Numbered from the stretch's first letter, positions 21,970 to 30,370 are shown. The stretch is DNA of 33,600 nucleotides from Acidimicrobiia bacterium UBA4744 (GCA_002403855.1 DHIO01000048.1:163251-196850), one strand, 5' to 3'. The notes: generated from the sequence alone by a model not told the origin. Numbers and translations: made by a program.

Positions 21970-24900
21970 TCAGGACTCTCCCAGAACCTCGAGCATGCCC
22001 TTCGCCGGAATGCCTGCCCAAGCGGGGCGGTTGTGGATCTCCCAGGTGAGTTCTCGGGCGCTCTTGGCGACCATGAACACCTCGAGCAACGTCGCCGCGT
22101 TGTTCGGGTCGGAAGGCAGTAGCCCGGTCCCGGCCATCTGTTGCAGATAGGTGTGCATGAACGCGACGCTCACCCAGCGGTACCAGCTGGTTGCCCAGGG
22201 CTCCAGATCGGGCAACCGTTCGGCCGGGAGGGTGCCGAGCTCGACCTGCTCGTAGAGGGTGGCCAGCGCCGCATAGTGGAAGGAACGCAGCAGGTCGGCG
22301 ACATCCTTGAGCGGCGATTGCTTGAGCCGCCGCTCGCTCATCGGCCGGGTGGTGTCGCCGGCGAAATCGAAGAAGAAGAAGTCGTTACCCGCCGCCAGGA
22401 CCTCTCCCAGGTGGTAGTCGCCGTGTAGACGGATTCGTTTGCCATCGATCTTGGCCGCGGTCAGCTGCCGAAGACGCTCGATGAGTTCTTCCTCGTGGCC
22501 GGTCATCCGACCGACGTCGGCGCAGGCCTCCTCAGGGAGCCAGGCACAAGCAGCGCGAGCTTCGGCAAACGCTTGGCGAACCTCCCCGCGCAACGACTGG
22601 TAGAGCGATCGCTGCGACAGAGGGGTGAGCGGTTCGGCTCGGAAATCAACATCCTCGTCATCGGAGGCCAGTGCTCGGTGCAGTTCGCCGGTTCGTTGTC
22701 CCAGCACTTCCGCAGCTTGCAGATCCTCCTCGATGAGTTCGGCCAGCGTCGGGGGCGGCCGGCGGCGAGCTCTGGCGATGAAAGGCCCCTCCGGCAGCTC
22801 CGGTTCGGGCAATTGTTCTTCGGACAGAACTGTTTCAAAGAGTCGGCCCAGGGAGCGGGTCATGCGATCCCAGGCGTCACCCTGGTGGGGCACGTAGCTC
22901 TGGAGGATTGCCAGCGTCGCCGCTCCTCGGTCGCCCCCCCGGTATTCCAGCCAGGCGAGAACGGCAGGCAGGTTCTCGAATGAGGTCTTCTCGGTGAGGA
23001 ACCGCCGGATTTCGAGATCGGGGTTGACGCCGGCTTCGATGCGCCGGAGGAGTTTGAGAACGAGCTGATCGCCGAAAACGATGGAGGTGTGCCCTTCCCG
23101 GTTGTCGGTGGACCGTAGCTCGGATTGGCCGAGACCGGGCGGTACCGGAGCGCGCCGGGCCGAAGCGGTTCGCAGCGTTCCGGCCTCTCCCGATGTCTTC
23201 CGGCGGTCGCCCATGAGCCCTATGAGGGCGGTGGCGAACTCGGGTGCCGCGGTGGCATCGTAGGCGACTCCTCCGCCGGCATCACCATCGACGCGGCAGA
23301 GGATGGACTCCTTGCGGAGGTCCCATATCTCGCCGGCCGACTCACCGAAGGCGAACCCGATCGGCATCAGGTACCTTTGGGGTTCCCCGTCCAGGAACTC
23401 GATCTCCACCAGCACCAGGAAGGTGTCGGCCCGTACTCGCCGGAGGGGGATCACGTCGGTGAGGCGAGCTCGCCTGATCTTGCGGTCGCCTCCGTGGTAC
23501 CAGGTTCGGCTGGGGATGTAGCGGGCGAGCAAAGCCTCGGTGTCCGCACGGAGTGGATCCTGAAACGCAGCCTCCGTCCCACCTCGCAGTTCGAGTTGCT
23601 CGCGTTCCCCCTCCCAGCGGGGCAGGTGGAGGTCGCCGGTGATCGGCGTCATCGAAAACCAGTAGAAGCTGTGTGGACCGAGGGTCAAGAGATACGGTTG
23701 CTCGCCCACCGGTGGGAACGGCGTGCGTCCGAAGAGCTCCAGCGGTCGGATGCCGCGGAACTCGGCGAGGTCGAGTTCGACGTACTGGTTGTGGCGGGCC
23801 AGGTTGGCGACCACCAGCACGGTTTCCTCTTCGGTGCGCCGCAGGAAGGCAAGCACCCGGCCGTTCTCCGGGTGGAGGAACTGAATAGTCCCCCGTCCGA
23901 ACACGGGATGTCGTCGTCGCAGGGCCAGCATCCGTCGCGTCCACCACAGCAGAGAGTTCGCGTTGCGCTCTTGTGCTTCAACGTTGACCGTCTCGTAGTG
24001 GTATTCGGGGTCGATGATGACCGGTAGGTACAACTGCTGGGGGTTGGTATCGGAGAAACCGGCGTTGCGGTCGTTGCTCCACTGCATGGGCGTGCGAACA
24101 CCGTCCCGGTCGCCGAGATAGATGTTGTCTCCCATGCCGATCTCGTCTCCGTAGTAGAGGACCGGGGTACCGGGGAGGGAAAGCAGCAACGCGTTCATCA
24201 GTTCCGTTTGACGGCGGCTGTTGCCCAGGAGGGGCGCCAGTCGGTGCCGGATTCCCAGGTTGATTCGCGCTTGCCGGTTCTCGGCGTACGTGCGGTACAT
24301 GTAGTCCCGTTCCTCGTCGGTGACCATCTCGAGAGTCAACTCGTCGTGATTGCGAAGGAAGAGTGCCCATTGCGAACCAGGCGGTATGGGCGGCGTCTGC
24401 TCGAGGATGTCGATGATGGGGAAGCGGTTTTCCATGCGAACGGCCATGAACAAGCGCGGCATGAGCGGGAAGTGAAAGGCCATGTGAGACTCGTCGTCAT
24501 CGCCGAAGTAGGCCGCAGCGTCTTCCGGCCACTGGTTGGCTTCGGCGAGCAGCATGCGGCCCTCATAGCGGGCGTCGATGTGGGCTCGCATGGCCTTGAG
24601 TTCGGCGTGGGTCTCGGGGAGGTTCTCGCACATGGTTCCTTCCCGCTCGAAGAGGTAAGGGACGGCATCCAGCCGGACGCCGTCGACTCCCATGTCGAGC
24701 CAGTAGTCGACCACCTGGTAGACCGCCTTGCGGACGGCCGGATTGTCGTAGTTCAAGTCCGGCTGGTGAGAGAAGAAACGGTGCCAGTAGTACGCCCGCG
24801 CAACCGGATCCCAAGCCCAGTTGGAGGTTTCGGTGTCTGAGAAGATGATTCGAGCCTCTGGGTACTTGTCGGGAGTGTCGCTCCACACATAGAAGTCGCG

Positions 24901-25275
24901 TTCGACCGTTCCGACCTCGGCTCGCCTGGCACGCTGAAACCAGGGGTGCTGGTCAGAGGTGTGATTGACGACCAACTCAGTGATGACTCGGAGACCCCGG
25001 CGGTGGGCTTCGCGCAGGAACCGTCGAAAATCGCGGGTGGTCCCATAGGCCGGGTGGACGGAGTTGTAGTCCGCAATGTCGTAGCCATCATCGCGACGGG
25101 GAGATGGATAGAAGGGGAGCAGCCAGATGGCTGTGACGCCCAAATCCTGGAGGTAGTCCAATTTCTCCGTCAATCCGCGGAAATCGCCCGTCCCGTCTCC
25201 GTCCGAGTCTCTGAAGGCGCGGACGTGGACCTCGTAGATGATTGCGTCTTTGTACCAATCGGGCGCTGTAATCAC
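21970..25275 (-). CDS. treS: Trehalose synthase-maltokinase fusion (TreS-Mak)
   Basis: This is a 1101-residue bifunctional protein. The GH13 TreS part (about 1-545) interconverts trehalose and maltose; it starts DWYKDAIIYEVHVRAFRDSD and has nucleophile Asp in DGVRLDAVPYLFEREG, acid Glu in LLAEANQWPED and the third Asp in LRNHDELTLE. The maltokinase part (about 560-1101) makes maltose-1-phosphate with ATP, as seen in EGHTSIVFGDQLVLKLLRR, RIRLHGDYHLGEVL and SERRLKQSPLKDVADLLRSF. The magnesium motif usually read as DFEGE is DFAGD here. The product normally feeds GlgE glucan synthesis; glgE is not in the window. The GTG start (25275) lies seven bases after TAGCAT, whose first three bases are the stop codon of the upstream ACT gene. 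Confidence 0.95.
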   Translation of the reverse strand: MITAPDWYKDAIIYEVHVRAFRDSDGDGTGDFRGLTEKLDYLQDLGVTAIWLLPFYPSPRRDDGYDIADYNSVHPAYGTTRDFRRFLREAHRRGLRVITELVVNHTSDQHPWFQRARRAEVGTVERDFYVWSDTPDKYPEARIIFSDTETSNWAWDPVARAYYWHRFFSHQPDLNYDNPAVRKAVYQVVDYWLDMGVDGVRLDAVPYLFEREGTMCENLPETHAELKAMRAHIDARYEGRMLLAEANQWPEDAAAYFGDDDESHMAFHFPLMPRLFMAVRMENRFPIIDILEQTPPIPPGSQWALFLRNHDELTLEMVTDEERDYMYRTYAENRQARINLGIRHRLAPLLGNSRRQTELMNALLLSLPGTPVLYYGDEIGMGDNIYLGDRDGVRTPMQWSNDRNAGFSDTNPQQLYLPVIIDPEYHYETVNVEAQERNANSLLWWTRRMLALRRRHPVFGRGTIQFLHPENGRVLAFLRRTEEETVLVVANLARHNQYVELDLAEFRGIRPLELFGRTPFPPVGEQPYLLTLGPHSFYWFSMTPITGDLHLPRWEGEREQLELRGGTEAAFQDPLRADTEALLARYIPSRTWYHGGDRKIRRARLTDVIPLRRVRADTFLVLVEIEFLDGEPQRYLMPIGFAFGESAGEIWDLRKESILCRVDGDAGGGVAYDATAAPEFATALIGLMGDRRKTSGEAGTLRTASARRAPVPPGLGQSELRSTDNREGHTSIVFGDQLVLKLLRRIEAGVNPDLEIRRFLTEKTSFENLPAVLAWLEYRGGDRGAATLAILQSYVPHQGDAWDRMTRSLGRLFETVLSEEQLPEPELPEGPFIARARRRPPPTLAELIEEDLQAAEVLGQRTGELHRALASDDEDVDFRAEPLTPLSQRSLYQSLRGEVRQAFAEARAACAWLPEEACADVGRMTGHEEELIERLRQLTAAKIDGKRIRLHGDYHLGEVLAAGNDFFFFDFAGDTTRPMSERRLKQSPLKDVADLLRSFHYAALATLYEQVELGTLPAERLPDLEPWATSWYRWVSVAFMHTYLQQMAGTGLLPSDPNNAATLLEVFMVAKSARELTWEIHNRPAWAGIPAKGMLEVLGES

Positions 25276-25282
25276 AGGAGTG

Positions 25283-25288
25283 ATGCTA
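25283..25288 (-). promoter_or_regulatory. -10 (TAGCAT) of treS-mak, overlapping the stop codon of the ACT gene
   Basis: TAGCAT is followed by seven bases and the GTG start of treS-mak. The TAG (25288-25286) is also the stop of the upstream ACT-domain gene. Confidence 0.6.
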
Positions 25289-25675
25289 GGAGTCCGCCGA
25301 GTCCGCGACGACCTGATGACCGGCGCCGGTCAGGGCCGCCCGGGCCATCGGCAGATCCCGGCTCCTGATCAACAGGTGATCGGTGTCGTGGGTGGCCAGG
25401 GCGAAAAGGCTGACACCGGCTTCGGCCAGCGGGGTAACGAGGCCGGCCAGCACTCCGACCAGTGAGAAGGAAAGCGGTCCCTCAACCTCCATCCACGCCC
25501 AGTCTTCGGACGGAGGCACCTCGGATGGCACCAACCGACTCTCACAGACGATCGAGACTTCCTCCGGCGTTCTGGTGACCGACGAGAACCGTCCTTCTTG
25601 CGCCCAGGCCGGTGTTGGGCGGTCGGGAGGGAGCTTGACGACGGCCAGCCGCGTGTTGTGTTCGATGAGCCGCAC
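25286..25675 (-). CDS. ACT-domain protein
   Basis: This is a 129-residue protein with a paired ACT-like arrangement (ACT_7/CASTOR-like): LAVVKLPPDRPTPAWAQEGRFSSVTRT, EEVSIVCE, then WMEVEGPLSFSLVGVLAGLV, LAEAGVSLFALATHDTDHLLI and a final helix-strand. Such proteins bind amino acids and act as regulators, but the ligand is unknown. GTG 25675 is the only good start codon. CATTCT seven bases upstream could give a leaderless message, while TAGGCT (25825-25820) would give a leader of about 138 bases. The frame stays open upstream to a TAG within that TAGGCT, but has no ATG, GTG or TTG. Confidence 0.8.
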   Translation of the reverse strand: MRLIEHNTRLAVVKLPPDRPTPAWAQEGRFSSVTRTPEEVSIVCESRLVPSEVPPSEDWAWMEVEGPLSFSLVGVLAGLVTPLAEAGVSLFALATHDTDHLLIRSRDLPMARAALTGAGHQVVADSADS

Positions 25676-25847
25676 GGGGATCAGAATGTCGAGACGACCG
25701 AGGCGAAGATCTCGAATCCCTCTGTCGTTCCGCCCGCGCAGATCGTCGGTGACTCCGGCATCATTCTCGGCCGCCGCTCGGAAGTTGACATCGCTGCGGG
25801 CCCCGGCTGTGTTGGGTCGAGCCTACTGTGATCATTCGATCGAAGGC

Positions 25848-26465
25848 CTAGCCGCTTGCCAGCTGTTGTTGCAGCACGGAGATCTCCTCGTCGAGGAGTT
25901 GGTGCAGCCGATCCAGTTGCTCAACCGGTGTGTCGATGCTGAGGAGTTCCTGCGCGTCGAGCGGCGACGTCGGTGAGAGAGCGCACAGCTGCTGCACGGC
26001 GACATAGGCATCTTCGGAGAGCCGAAAGCCCGTGTCCCCAATGTCGTAGCCGGCTTCCGACATCAACGCCAGAGCGCGTCGCAACTTCTGCTCGGTCTCG
26101 GCAACCGCCAACTCTTCGTCGTTCTCCGCTCGATGGTCCCTCTCTTCGACCATCGCCCGAGGATAGGGATCATCCGCCAGCCAATCGGAGACCTCGAGCC
26201 GGTTCGTCCCGACTGCCAGTATCAACCGGTGACCTTCGTCCAGTTCGGCCACCCCGGCGATCTGCGCGACAGTCCCGATCCGAAACCGGGTTTCTCCCCC
26301 GCCGACCTCAGAGCCCCGTTCGATCAAGACGACGCCAAACCGGCCGTCTCCGGCCATACAGTCCTCGACCAGGGCCTGGTAGCGCGGCTCGAACACGCGA
26401 AGGGGCAGAACAGTATGCGGGAAGAGAACGGATCCGAGCGGAAACATGGGCAACTCGAAGGCCAT
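25848..26465 (-). CDS. LON-domain (Lon N-terminal-like) protein
   Basis: This is a 205-residue protein with the Lon substrate-binding domain: LPMFPLGSVLFPHTVLPLRVFEPRYQALVEDC, then RFGVVLIERGSEVGGG, GTVAQIAGV and a C-terminal helical bundle rich in Glu, Leu and Gln (EQLDRLHQLLDEEISVLQQQ). No AAA+ or protease domain follows, so it is one of the stand-alone LON-domain proteins; their role is not established, with protein-quality control or ligand binding suggested. ATG 26465 lies eight bases after TAGCAT (26479-26474), whose TAG is the stop codon of the preceding DUF6941-like gene. It is probably leaderless. Confidence 0.88.
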   Translation of the reverse strand: MAFELPMFPLGSVLFPHTVLPLRVFEPRYQALVEDCMAGDGRFGVVLIERGSEVGGGETRFRIGTVAQIAGVAELDEGHRLILAVGTNRLEVSDWLADDPYPRAMVEERDHRAENDEELAVAETEQKLRRALALMSEAGYDIGDTGFRLSEDAYVAVQQLCALSPTSPLDAQELLSIDTPVEQLDRLHQLLDEEISVLQQQLASG

Positions 26466-26473
26466 GGGCGAGC

Positions 26474-26479
26474 ATGCTA
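26474..26479 (-). promoter_or_regulatory. -10 (TAGCAT) of the LON-domain gene, overlapping the upstream stop codon
   Basis: TAGCAT is followed by eight bases and ATG 26465. The TAG (26479-26477) ends the DUF6941-like gene. It is the same arrangement as at 25283-25288. Confidence 0.55.
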
Positions 26480-26950
26480 CGCACTCCCCGGATCAAGGCC
26501 CTCTCGGCTTCTGGCGAGCACTCGAAAACGGACGCGTTTGCGTTCATCTCCGTCGATCAGGATTCGAAACGCGTAGCCGCCCGGATTGGGAAATACCATG
26601 CCGTTGAAGGTCATGGTGCGTACGAATCCCACATCGCTGCCGTCTGGCAGGCCGGGCGGCCTGGCCACCCTGAACTTCTGAACCGGGCGCCGTTCTCCGA
26701 AGAGGCTCTTCCCATCCTCGTCCACGAGGTCTACCGACAGTGTCAGCTCCTCATCCGTTCGCGTCCACGGCACCCGAATCCGCAATCCCAACCCGAGCGT
26801 GTGATGACGGGCAGGGAACTGTTGAACGAAGATCGTGTCCCATCCTCCGCCGAGCACGTAGATCTTGCCGGCGGAGGCGTGGACCCCGTCGGCCAGGATG
26901 GCGAAGTCGATTTCCGGGGCGGGAAGCAGATCGTCGGGCTGGAACTCCAT
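26477..26950 (-). CDS. DUF6941-like protein
   Basis: This is a 157-residue beta-rich protein. It begins MEFQPDDLLPAPEIDFAILA, then ADGVHASAGKIYVLGGGWDTIF, a mid segment with LGLRIRVPWTRTDEELTLSV and DEDGKSLF, and ends GYAFRILIDGDERKRVRFRVL. This pattern (a D-x-V start, a GGG-W turn, paired strands) fits the DUF6941 family of unknown function, recalled from memory. No signal peptide or membrane segment is seen. The start is ATG 26950, not 26983, because TAGAGT (26963-26958) lies exactly seven bases upstream. It precedes the LON-domain gene and is divergent from the ABC transporter operon. Confidence 0.7.
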   Translation of the reverse strand: MEFQPDDLLPAPEIDFAILADGVHASAGKIYVLGGGWDTIFVQQFPARHHTLGLGLRIRVPWTRTDEELTLSVDLVDEDGKSLFGERRPVQKFRVARPPGLPDGSDVGFVRTMTFNGMVFPNPGGYAFRILIDGDERKRVRFRVLARSREGLDPGSA

Positions 26951-26957
26951 GGTCGTC

Positions 26958-26963
26958 ACTCTA
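26958..26963 (-). promoter_or_regulatory. -10 (TAGAGT) of the DUF6941-like gene, leaderless
   Basis: TAGAGT is followed by seven bases and ATG 26950. There is no Shine-Dalgarno. Confidence 0.6.
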
Positions 26964-27032
26964 GGAGCAGTCGGTTCCGGCATTGAGCCCCGCCGGCCCG
27001 CGGCTACCGGGGCTACTTGGTTGCGGCTCGGC

Positions 27033-27038
27033 TAGGTT
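27033..27038 (+). promoter_or_regulatory. -10 (TAGGTT) of the ABC transporter operon, leaderless
   Basis: TAGGTT is followed by seven bases and ATG 27046. There is no Shine-Dalgarno. Confidence 0.6.
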
Positions 27039-27045
27039 GCGAGTC

Positions 27046-27954
27046 ATGGCCCCCGTCATTGCCGTCGAACATCTGCGGAAGGCGTACGGGTCGTTCGTGG
27101 CGGTCGAAGATGTGTCCTTCGACGTTCGGGAAGGGGAGATCTTCGGTTTGCTCGGTCCCAACGGTGCGGGCAAGACGACCAGCGTCGAATGCATCCAGGG
27201 ATTGCGCGTTCCCGAAGCGGGTGCCATCACGGTCCTGGGCCTCGATCCGCGCACCCAGGCGGCTCAACTGCGCCGGCTGGTGGGTTCGCAGCTGCAGGAG
27301 TCTGCACTGCCCGGCCGGCTGAAAGTCTGGGAAGCGTTGGATCTGTTTGCCTCCCTGGTGCCGGGAGGACCCGACTGGCGGCAGGTGATGGAAAGGTGGG
27401 GCCTGACCGAGAAGGCCACAGCTTCCTTTGCGAGCTTGTCGGGAGGTCAGCGGCAGCGGCTCCTGGTGGCCCTGGCGGTCGTCAACGAACCTCGGGTGGT
27501 GTTCCTCGACGAGATGACGACCGGACTCGATCCGGCGGCTCGCCGCGCGACGTGGCAGCTCATCGAGGCGGTTCGAGACGGCGGCGCCACACTCGTGTTG
27601 GTGACACACTTCATGGACGAAGCCGAGCATCTCTGTGATCGTCTGGCGATCATCGATGGTGGTCGGATAGTCGCCACCGGCAGTCCCCAGGGTCTGATCG
27701 CCGAGCACGGCGGAGAATTGCTCATCCGATTCAGCACCGACCGTTCCGATGTGTCGTTCCTCGAGGAAATCGAGTGGGTGGACACCGTTTCCCGCCGGGG
27801 AACCCATGTTGCGGTTGCCGGTCACGGCCCGGTACTGGCGCTGGTCGGTGCCGAACTGGTGCGGAACGGGATCGTGCCGGATGACCTGCGCGTACAGCAG
27901 GCGACGCTGGAAGACGTGTTCCTCCGCTTGACCGGCCGCGGGTTGGAGGATTGA
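27046..27954 (+). CDS. ABC transporter ATP-binding protein (drug/lipid exporter type)
   Basis: This 302-residue ATPase has Walker A GPNGAGKTT, Q-loop region VGSQLQESALPGRLKV, signature LSGGQRQRL, Walker B VVFLDEMTTGLD and H-switch VTHFMDEAE. The Walker B neighbour is usually LDEPTTGLD; here Pro is Met. It has the C-terminal extension common in DrrA/ABC-2 exporters, ending TLEDVFLRLTGRGLED, which typically contacts the permease. ATG 27046 is chosen because TAGGTT lies seven bases upstream; an earlier in-frame ATG (26983) would precede the transcript. It is followed 15 bases later by its ABC-2 permease. The substrate (drug, lipid or antibiotic-like molecule) cannot be told from the sequence. 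Confidence 0.94.
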   Translation: MAPVIAVEHLRKAYGSFVAVEDVSFDVREGEIFGLLGPNGAGKTTSVECIQGLRVPEAGAITVLGLDPRTQAAQLRRLVGSQLQESALPGRLKVWEALDLFASLVPGGPDWRQVMERWGLTEKATASFASLSGGQRQRLLVALAVVNEPRVVFLDEMTTGLDPAARRATWQLIEAVRDGGATLVLVTHFMDEAEHLCDRLAIIDGGRIVATGSPQGLIAEHGGELLIRFSTDRSDVSFLEEIEWVDTVSRRGTHVAVAGHGPVLALVGAELVRNGIVPDDLRVQQATLEDVFLRLTGRGLED

Positions 27955-27968
27955 GGAGTTAGGCGGCC

Positions 27969-28727
27969 ATGAATTCGCTGCTCAAGACCACCTGGGTGGA
28001 AACCAAGCTGTTCCTCCGGGAACCGGTAACGGTGCTGTTCACTTTTGCACTGCCCCTCATGGTGTTGTACGTCCTTGGTGGCGTGTTCGGCAACGAGCCG
28101 GACAGCGGCGGCAACGGAGATCTCGTGGTGTACGGGGGGTACGGGCCGACCAACTGGTATACCCCCGCCTACGTTGGGTTGGCGATTGCCGGGGTGGCCA
28201 TGATCGGCGTTCCCGCCCACATTGCCGAGTATCGGGATCGCGGGGTGTTGCGGAGGTTGCGAGCTTCCTCGGTCCCCCGTATCACGTTCTTGAGCTCACA
28301 GCTCATTGTCGCTTTCCTCATCGCCACGATCGGCAGCATCCTGCTGCTGGCCGTTGCGTTCGCCACGACCGAGGTCGAACCCCCGGAATCTGCCGGCCTC
28401 TTTCTGCTGGCCTTCGTCTTGGGGGCAGTCTGCTTCTCCGCCTTCGGGATCTTGTTGGGAACGGTGCTTCCCACCGCTCGGGCGGCCCAGTCGGCCGGTT
28501 TGCTGCTGTGGTTCCTCTTCATGTTTGTATCGGGCTCGGGTCCGCCTCCCGAGGTTCTACCCGAGTCTCTCGCCACGGCGGGCGACTATGCCCCCCTCAC
28601 ACCGGTCATCAAGGTGCTGCAAGAGCCCTGGCTCAGCTGTGAATGGGCGGTCGGCCCGTCGCTGGCGGTGCTCGGCATCGGGGTCGTCTCGGCCGCAGCG
28701 GCATACTTCCTGTTCAAGTGGGAATAG
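27969..28727 (+). CDS. ABC-2 type permease
   Basis: This is a 252-residue membrane protein with about six hydrophobic segments, including FALPLMVLYVLGGVFG, VGLAIAGVAMIGVPAHIAEY, LIVAFLIATIGSILLLAVAF, FLLAFVLGAVCFSAFGILLG and a C-terminal VLGIGVVSAAAAYFLFKW. The cytoplasmic motif IAEYRDRGVLRRLRASSVPR is the coupling region found in ABC-2 exporters. The N-terminal LLKTTWVETKLFLREPVT is the usual ABC2_membrane start. It is 15 bases downstream of the ATPase gene and should form the transporter with it. ATG 27969 has only a weak ribosome site, so translational coupling is likely. It converges with the PQQ-propeller gene across 57 bases. Confidence 0.9.
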   Translation: MNSLLKTTWVETKLFLREPVTVLFTFALPLMVLYVLGGVFGNEPDSGGNGDLVVYGGYGPTNWYTPAYVGLAIAGVAMIGVPAHIAEYRDRGVLRRLRASSVPRITFLSSQLIVAFLIATIGSILLLAVAFATTEVEPPESAGLFLLAFVLGAVCFSAFGILLGTVLPTARAAQSAGLLLWFLFMFVSGSGPPPEVLPESLATAGDYAPLTPVIKVLQEPWLSCEWAVGPSLAVLGIGVVSAAAAYFLFKWE

Positions 28728-28784
28728 GAGCCGTCCGGGCTCCGGGATGTGGTCGACTCCGCTCCCAGCAGCCGTCGCTCTCGC

Positions 28785-30311
28785 CTATTTCTCCCCAAAC
28801 GCATAGAACCGACCATCCCGCGAGCCCACGAAGATGGTTCCCTTCCACACCACCGGGGTGCTTTCGATGCAGCCCGAACCATGGTCGTACTGCCACAGCC
28901 GGATCGGGGAGGCCGGATCGGTCAGCGAATAGGCCCGCAGTCCACCACCCGTCTCACAATTCACGGAGACCAGAAGGGTGTTGTCGACGATGGCCGGGGA
29001 GGACCAAGCGTGATATCCGATCTCGTCTCTCCAGAGCACGGCACCGGTGTCGGTATCGACCGCCAGCATTTCCCCGGGATGAGTAGGGACGTAGAGCACT
29101 CCGTTACCGAGAGCGGGAGTAGCCCATATCCCTCCATCTCCGGAACCGCGCGGTGGCACCGGAACGCCCCACACGAAGGGATCGGTCTCGTAGGGATTGA
29201 GCTTGATCAACTGGCCGAGCGTTGCGGAACGTTCGTTGAAACGTTCTAGTTCGACCGACACGTACAGCATCCCTTCTGAGTCGATGACGATCGTGGCATC
29301 AACGTCGTCGCCGACCCAATAGTCGAAAACGACCGGAGCCGGCCCGGCGGCCAGCCCGGTCAAATCCAAGCCAACGATCCGCCCTCCCGAATTGGCGAAG
29401 TACACCCGGTTGCCGAAGACGGCTGGAGAGTTCTCGATGGAGACGTTGCGACCCACCCGGCCAATGAGCTCGTCGGTGTAGCCCGGCATCTCAAACAGGC
29501 GTCGAGGCTCGACGATCACCCGGCCCGACTCGTCGTAGCCCCGGTTCAGCTCGATGGTGAAGAACCAGGAATTCTCGCCCCCCTCGAGGAGCAGGTCGTC
29601 CAGAATCACCGGATTGCCGTCCCAGTCGTTGTTCCAGATGCCCGGGACGGCAGAGGCGTCGAGGTCCCACAGCAATTCCGGTTCTGGGCGGTCCAGCGCC
29701 ACGATCCGCAGCTTGTTGTCCCTCGAGCCGAAGTAGAGCAGCGGGAAGCCGTCCGGATCGAGGGAGACCGATCCCTTGATGAGGTCTCCGGTGACATACG
29801 GTGGTCGGGTCGGCAGTCCGGTCGAGCCGTCGAGGAAGTGAACCTTCCTGTCGTAAGCCCCGAAGATGACTTCAGTCACCCCGTCGGAGCGTTCGTATAC
29901 CACCGGTTGTCCGGTCCAACCCGTTCCGCACCACACCTCTTTCGTCCCGCCAACGGTCGATGTGCTGCAAAGCCGGTCGCCGGCCGGGTAACTCCACAAC
30001 GGATCGGGATCGGAGGGCATCGGCGGCTCGCCGTAGTACGTCCGCGTCGGGTTGCCGCGAAACATCGTGATGCCGCTCACCGAGCCCCAGGGTTCCCCGA
30101 CCGTCCAGCCGGGAACCGTTCCGGCGGCTCGTTCGGGGGCCGTCGTCGTAGTAGTAGTCGACGCCGTCGACTTCGTAGTCGTGGTCGATTGTGCCATGGT
30201 GGTGGGAGGCGTAGTCGTGGTCGTGGTCTCGACCGGACCGGAGCCCACCCAGGCGGTACACGAGGTGGCGCCGACCGCCACCACCAACCACAACGCGGAA
30301 GCCCTTCGCAT
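28785..30311 (-). CDS. Secreted lipoprotein with PQQ-type beta-propeller and Thr-rich linker
   Basis: This is a 508-residue protein starting at ATG 30311, seven bases after TACACT (30324-30319). The N-terminus MRRASALWLVVAVGATSC is a signal peptide ending at a possible lipobox (ATSC), so it is probably lipid-anchored outside the cell. A low-complexity Thr/Ser/Pro linker (about residues 25-65) follows, then repeated PQQ_2-like blades, e.g. YVPTHPGEMLAVDTDTGAVL and FVGSRDGRFYAFG at the end. Such propellers can bind PQQ or act as scaffolds; no catalytic residues identify an enzyme. Upstream on the opposite strand is the YihY/BrkB gene. No operon partners are visible, and the function is unknown. 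Confidence 0.82.
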   Translation of the reverse strand: MRRASALWLVVAVGATSCTAWVGSGPVETTTTTTPPTTMAQSTTTTKSTASTTTTTTAPERAAGTVPGWTVGEPWGSVSGITMFRGNPTRTYYGEPPMPSDPDPLWSYPAGDRLCSTSTVGGTKEVWCGTGWTGQPVVYERSDGVTEVIFGAYDRKVHFLDGSTGLPTRPPYVTGDLIKGSVSLDPDGFPLLYFGSRDNKLRIVALDRPEPELLWDLDASAVPGIWNNDWDGNPVILDDLLLEGGENSWFFTIELNRGYDESGRVIVEPRRLFEMPGYTDELIGRVGRNVSIENSPAVFGNRVYFANSGGRIVGLDLTGLAAGPAPVVFDYWVGDDVDATIVIDSEGMLYVSVELERFNERSATLGQLIKLNPYETDPFVWGVPVPPRGSGDGGIWATPALGNGVLYVPTHPGEMLAVDTDTGAVLWRDEIGYHAWSSPAIVDNTLLVSVNCETGGGLRAYSLTDPASPIRLWQYDHGSGCIESTPVVWKGTIFVGSRDGRFYAFGEK

Positions 30312-30318
30312 CCGTACC

Positions 30319-30324
30319 AGTGTA
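30319..30324 (-). promoter_or_regulatory. -10 (TACACT) of the PQQ-propeller lipoprotein gene, leaderless
   Basis: TACACT is followed by seven bases and ATG 30311. There is no Shine-Dalgarno. Confidence 0.6.
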
Positions 30325-30370
30325 CGGGGGGTCGCGTTGGGAAGAGAGCAAGCCAAACGGCCATCGGTTC

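Noticed and set aside
26983..27045. Longer N-terminus for the ABC ATPase from ATG 26983
   Set aside because: The extension has no conserved sequence and would lie upstream of the TAGGTT -10, which fits the ATG at 27046.
30110..30240. Repetitive GTCGTAGTAGTAG-like tract, a possible repeat array or CRISPR
   Set aside because: It encodes the Thr/Ser-rich linker of the lipoprotein (ACT/ACC/ACG runs on the minus strand); the repeat units are irregular and there are no spacers.
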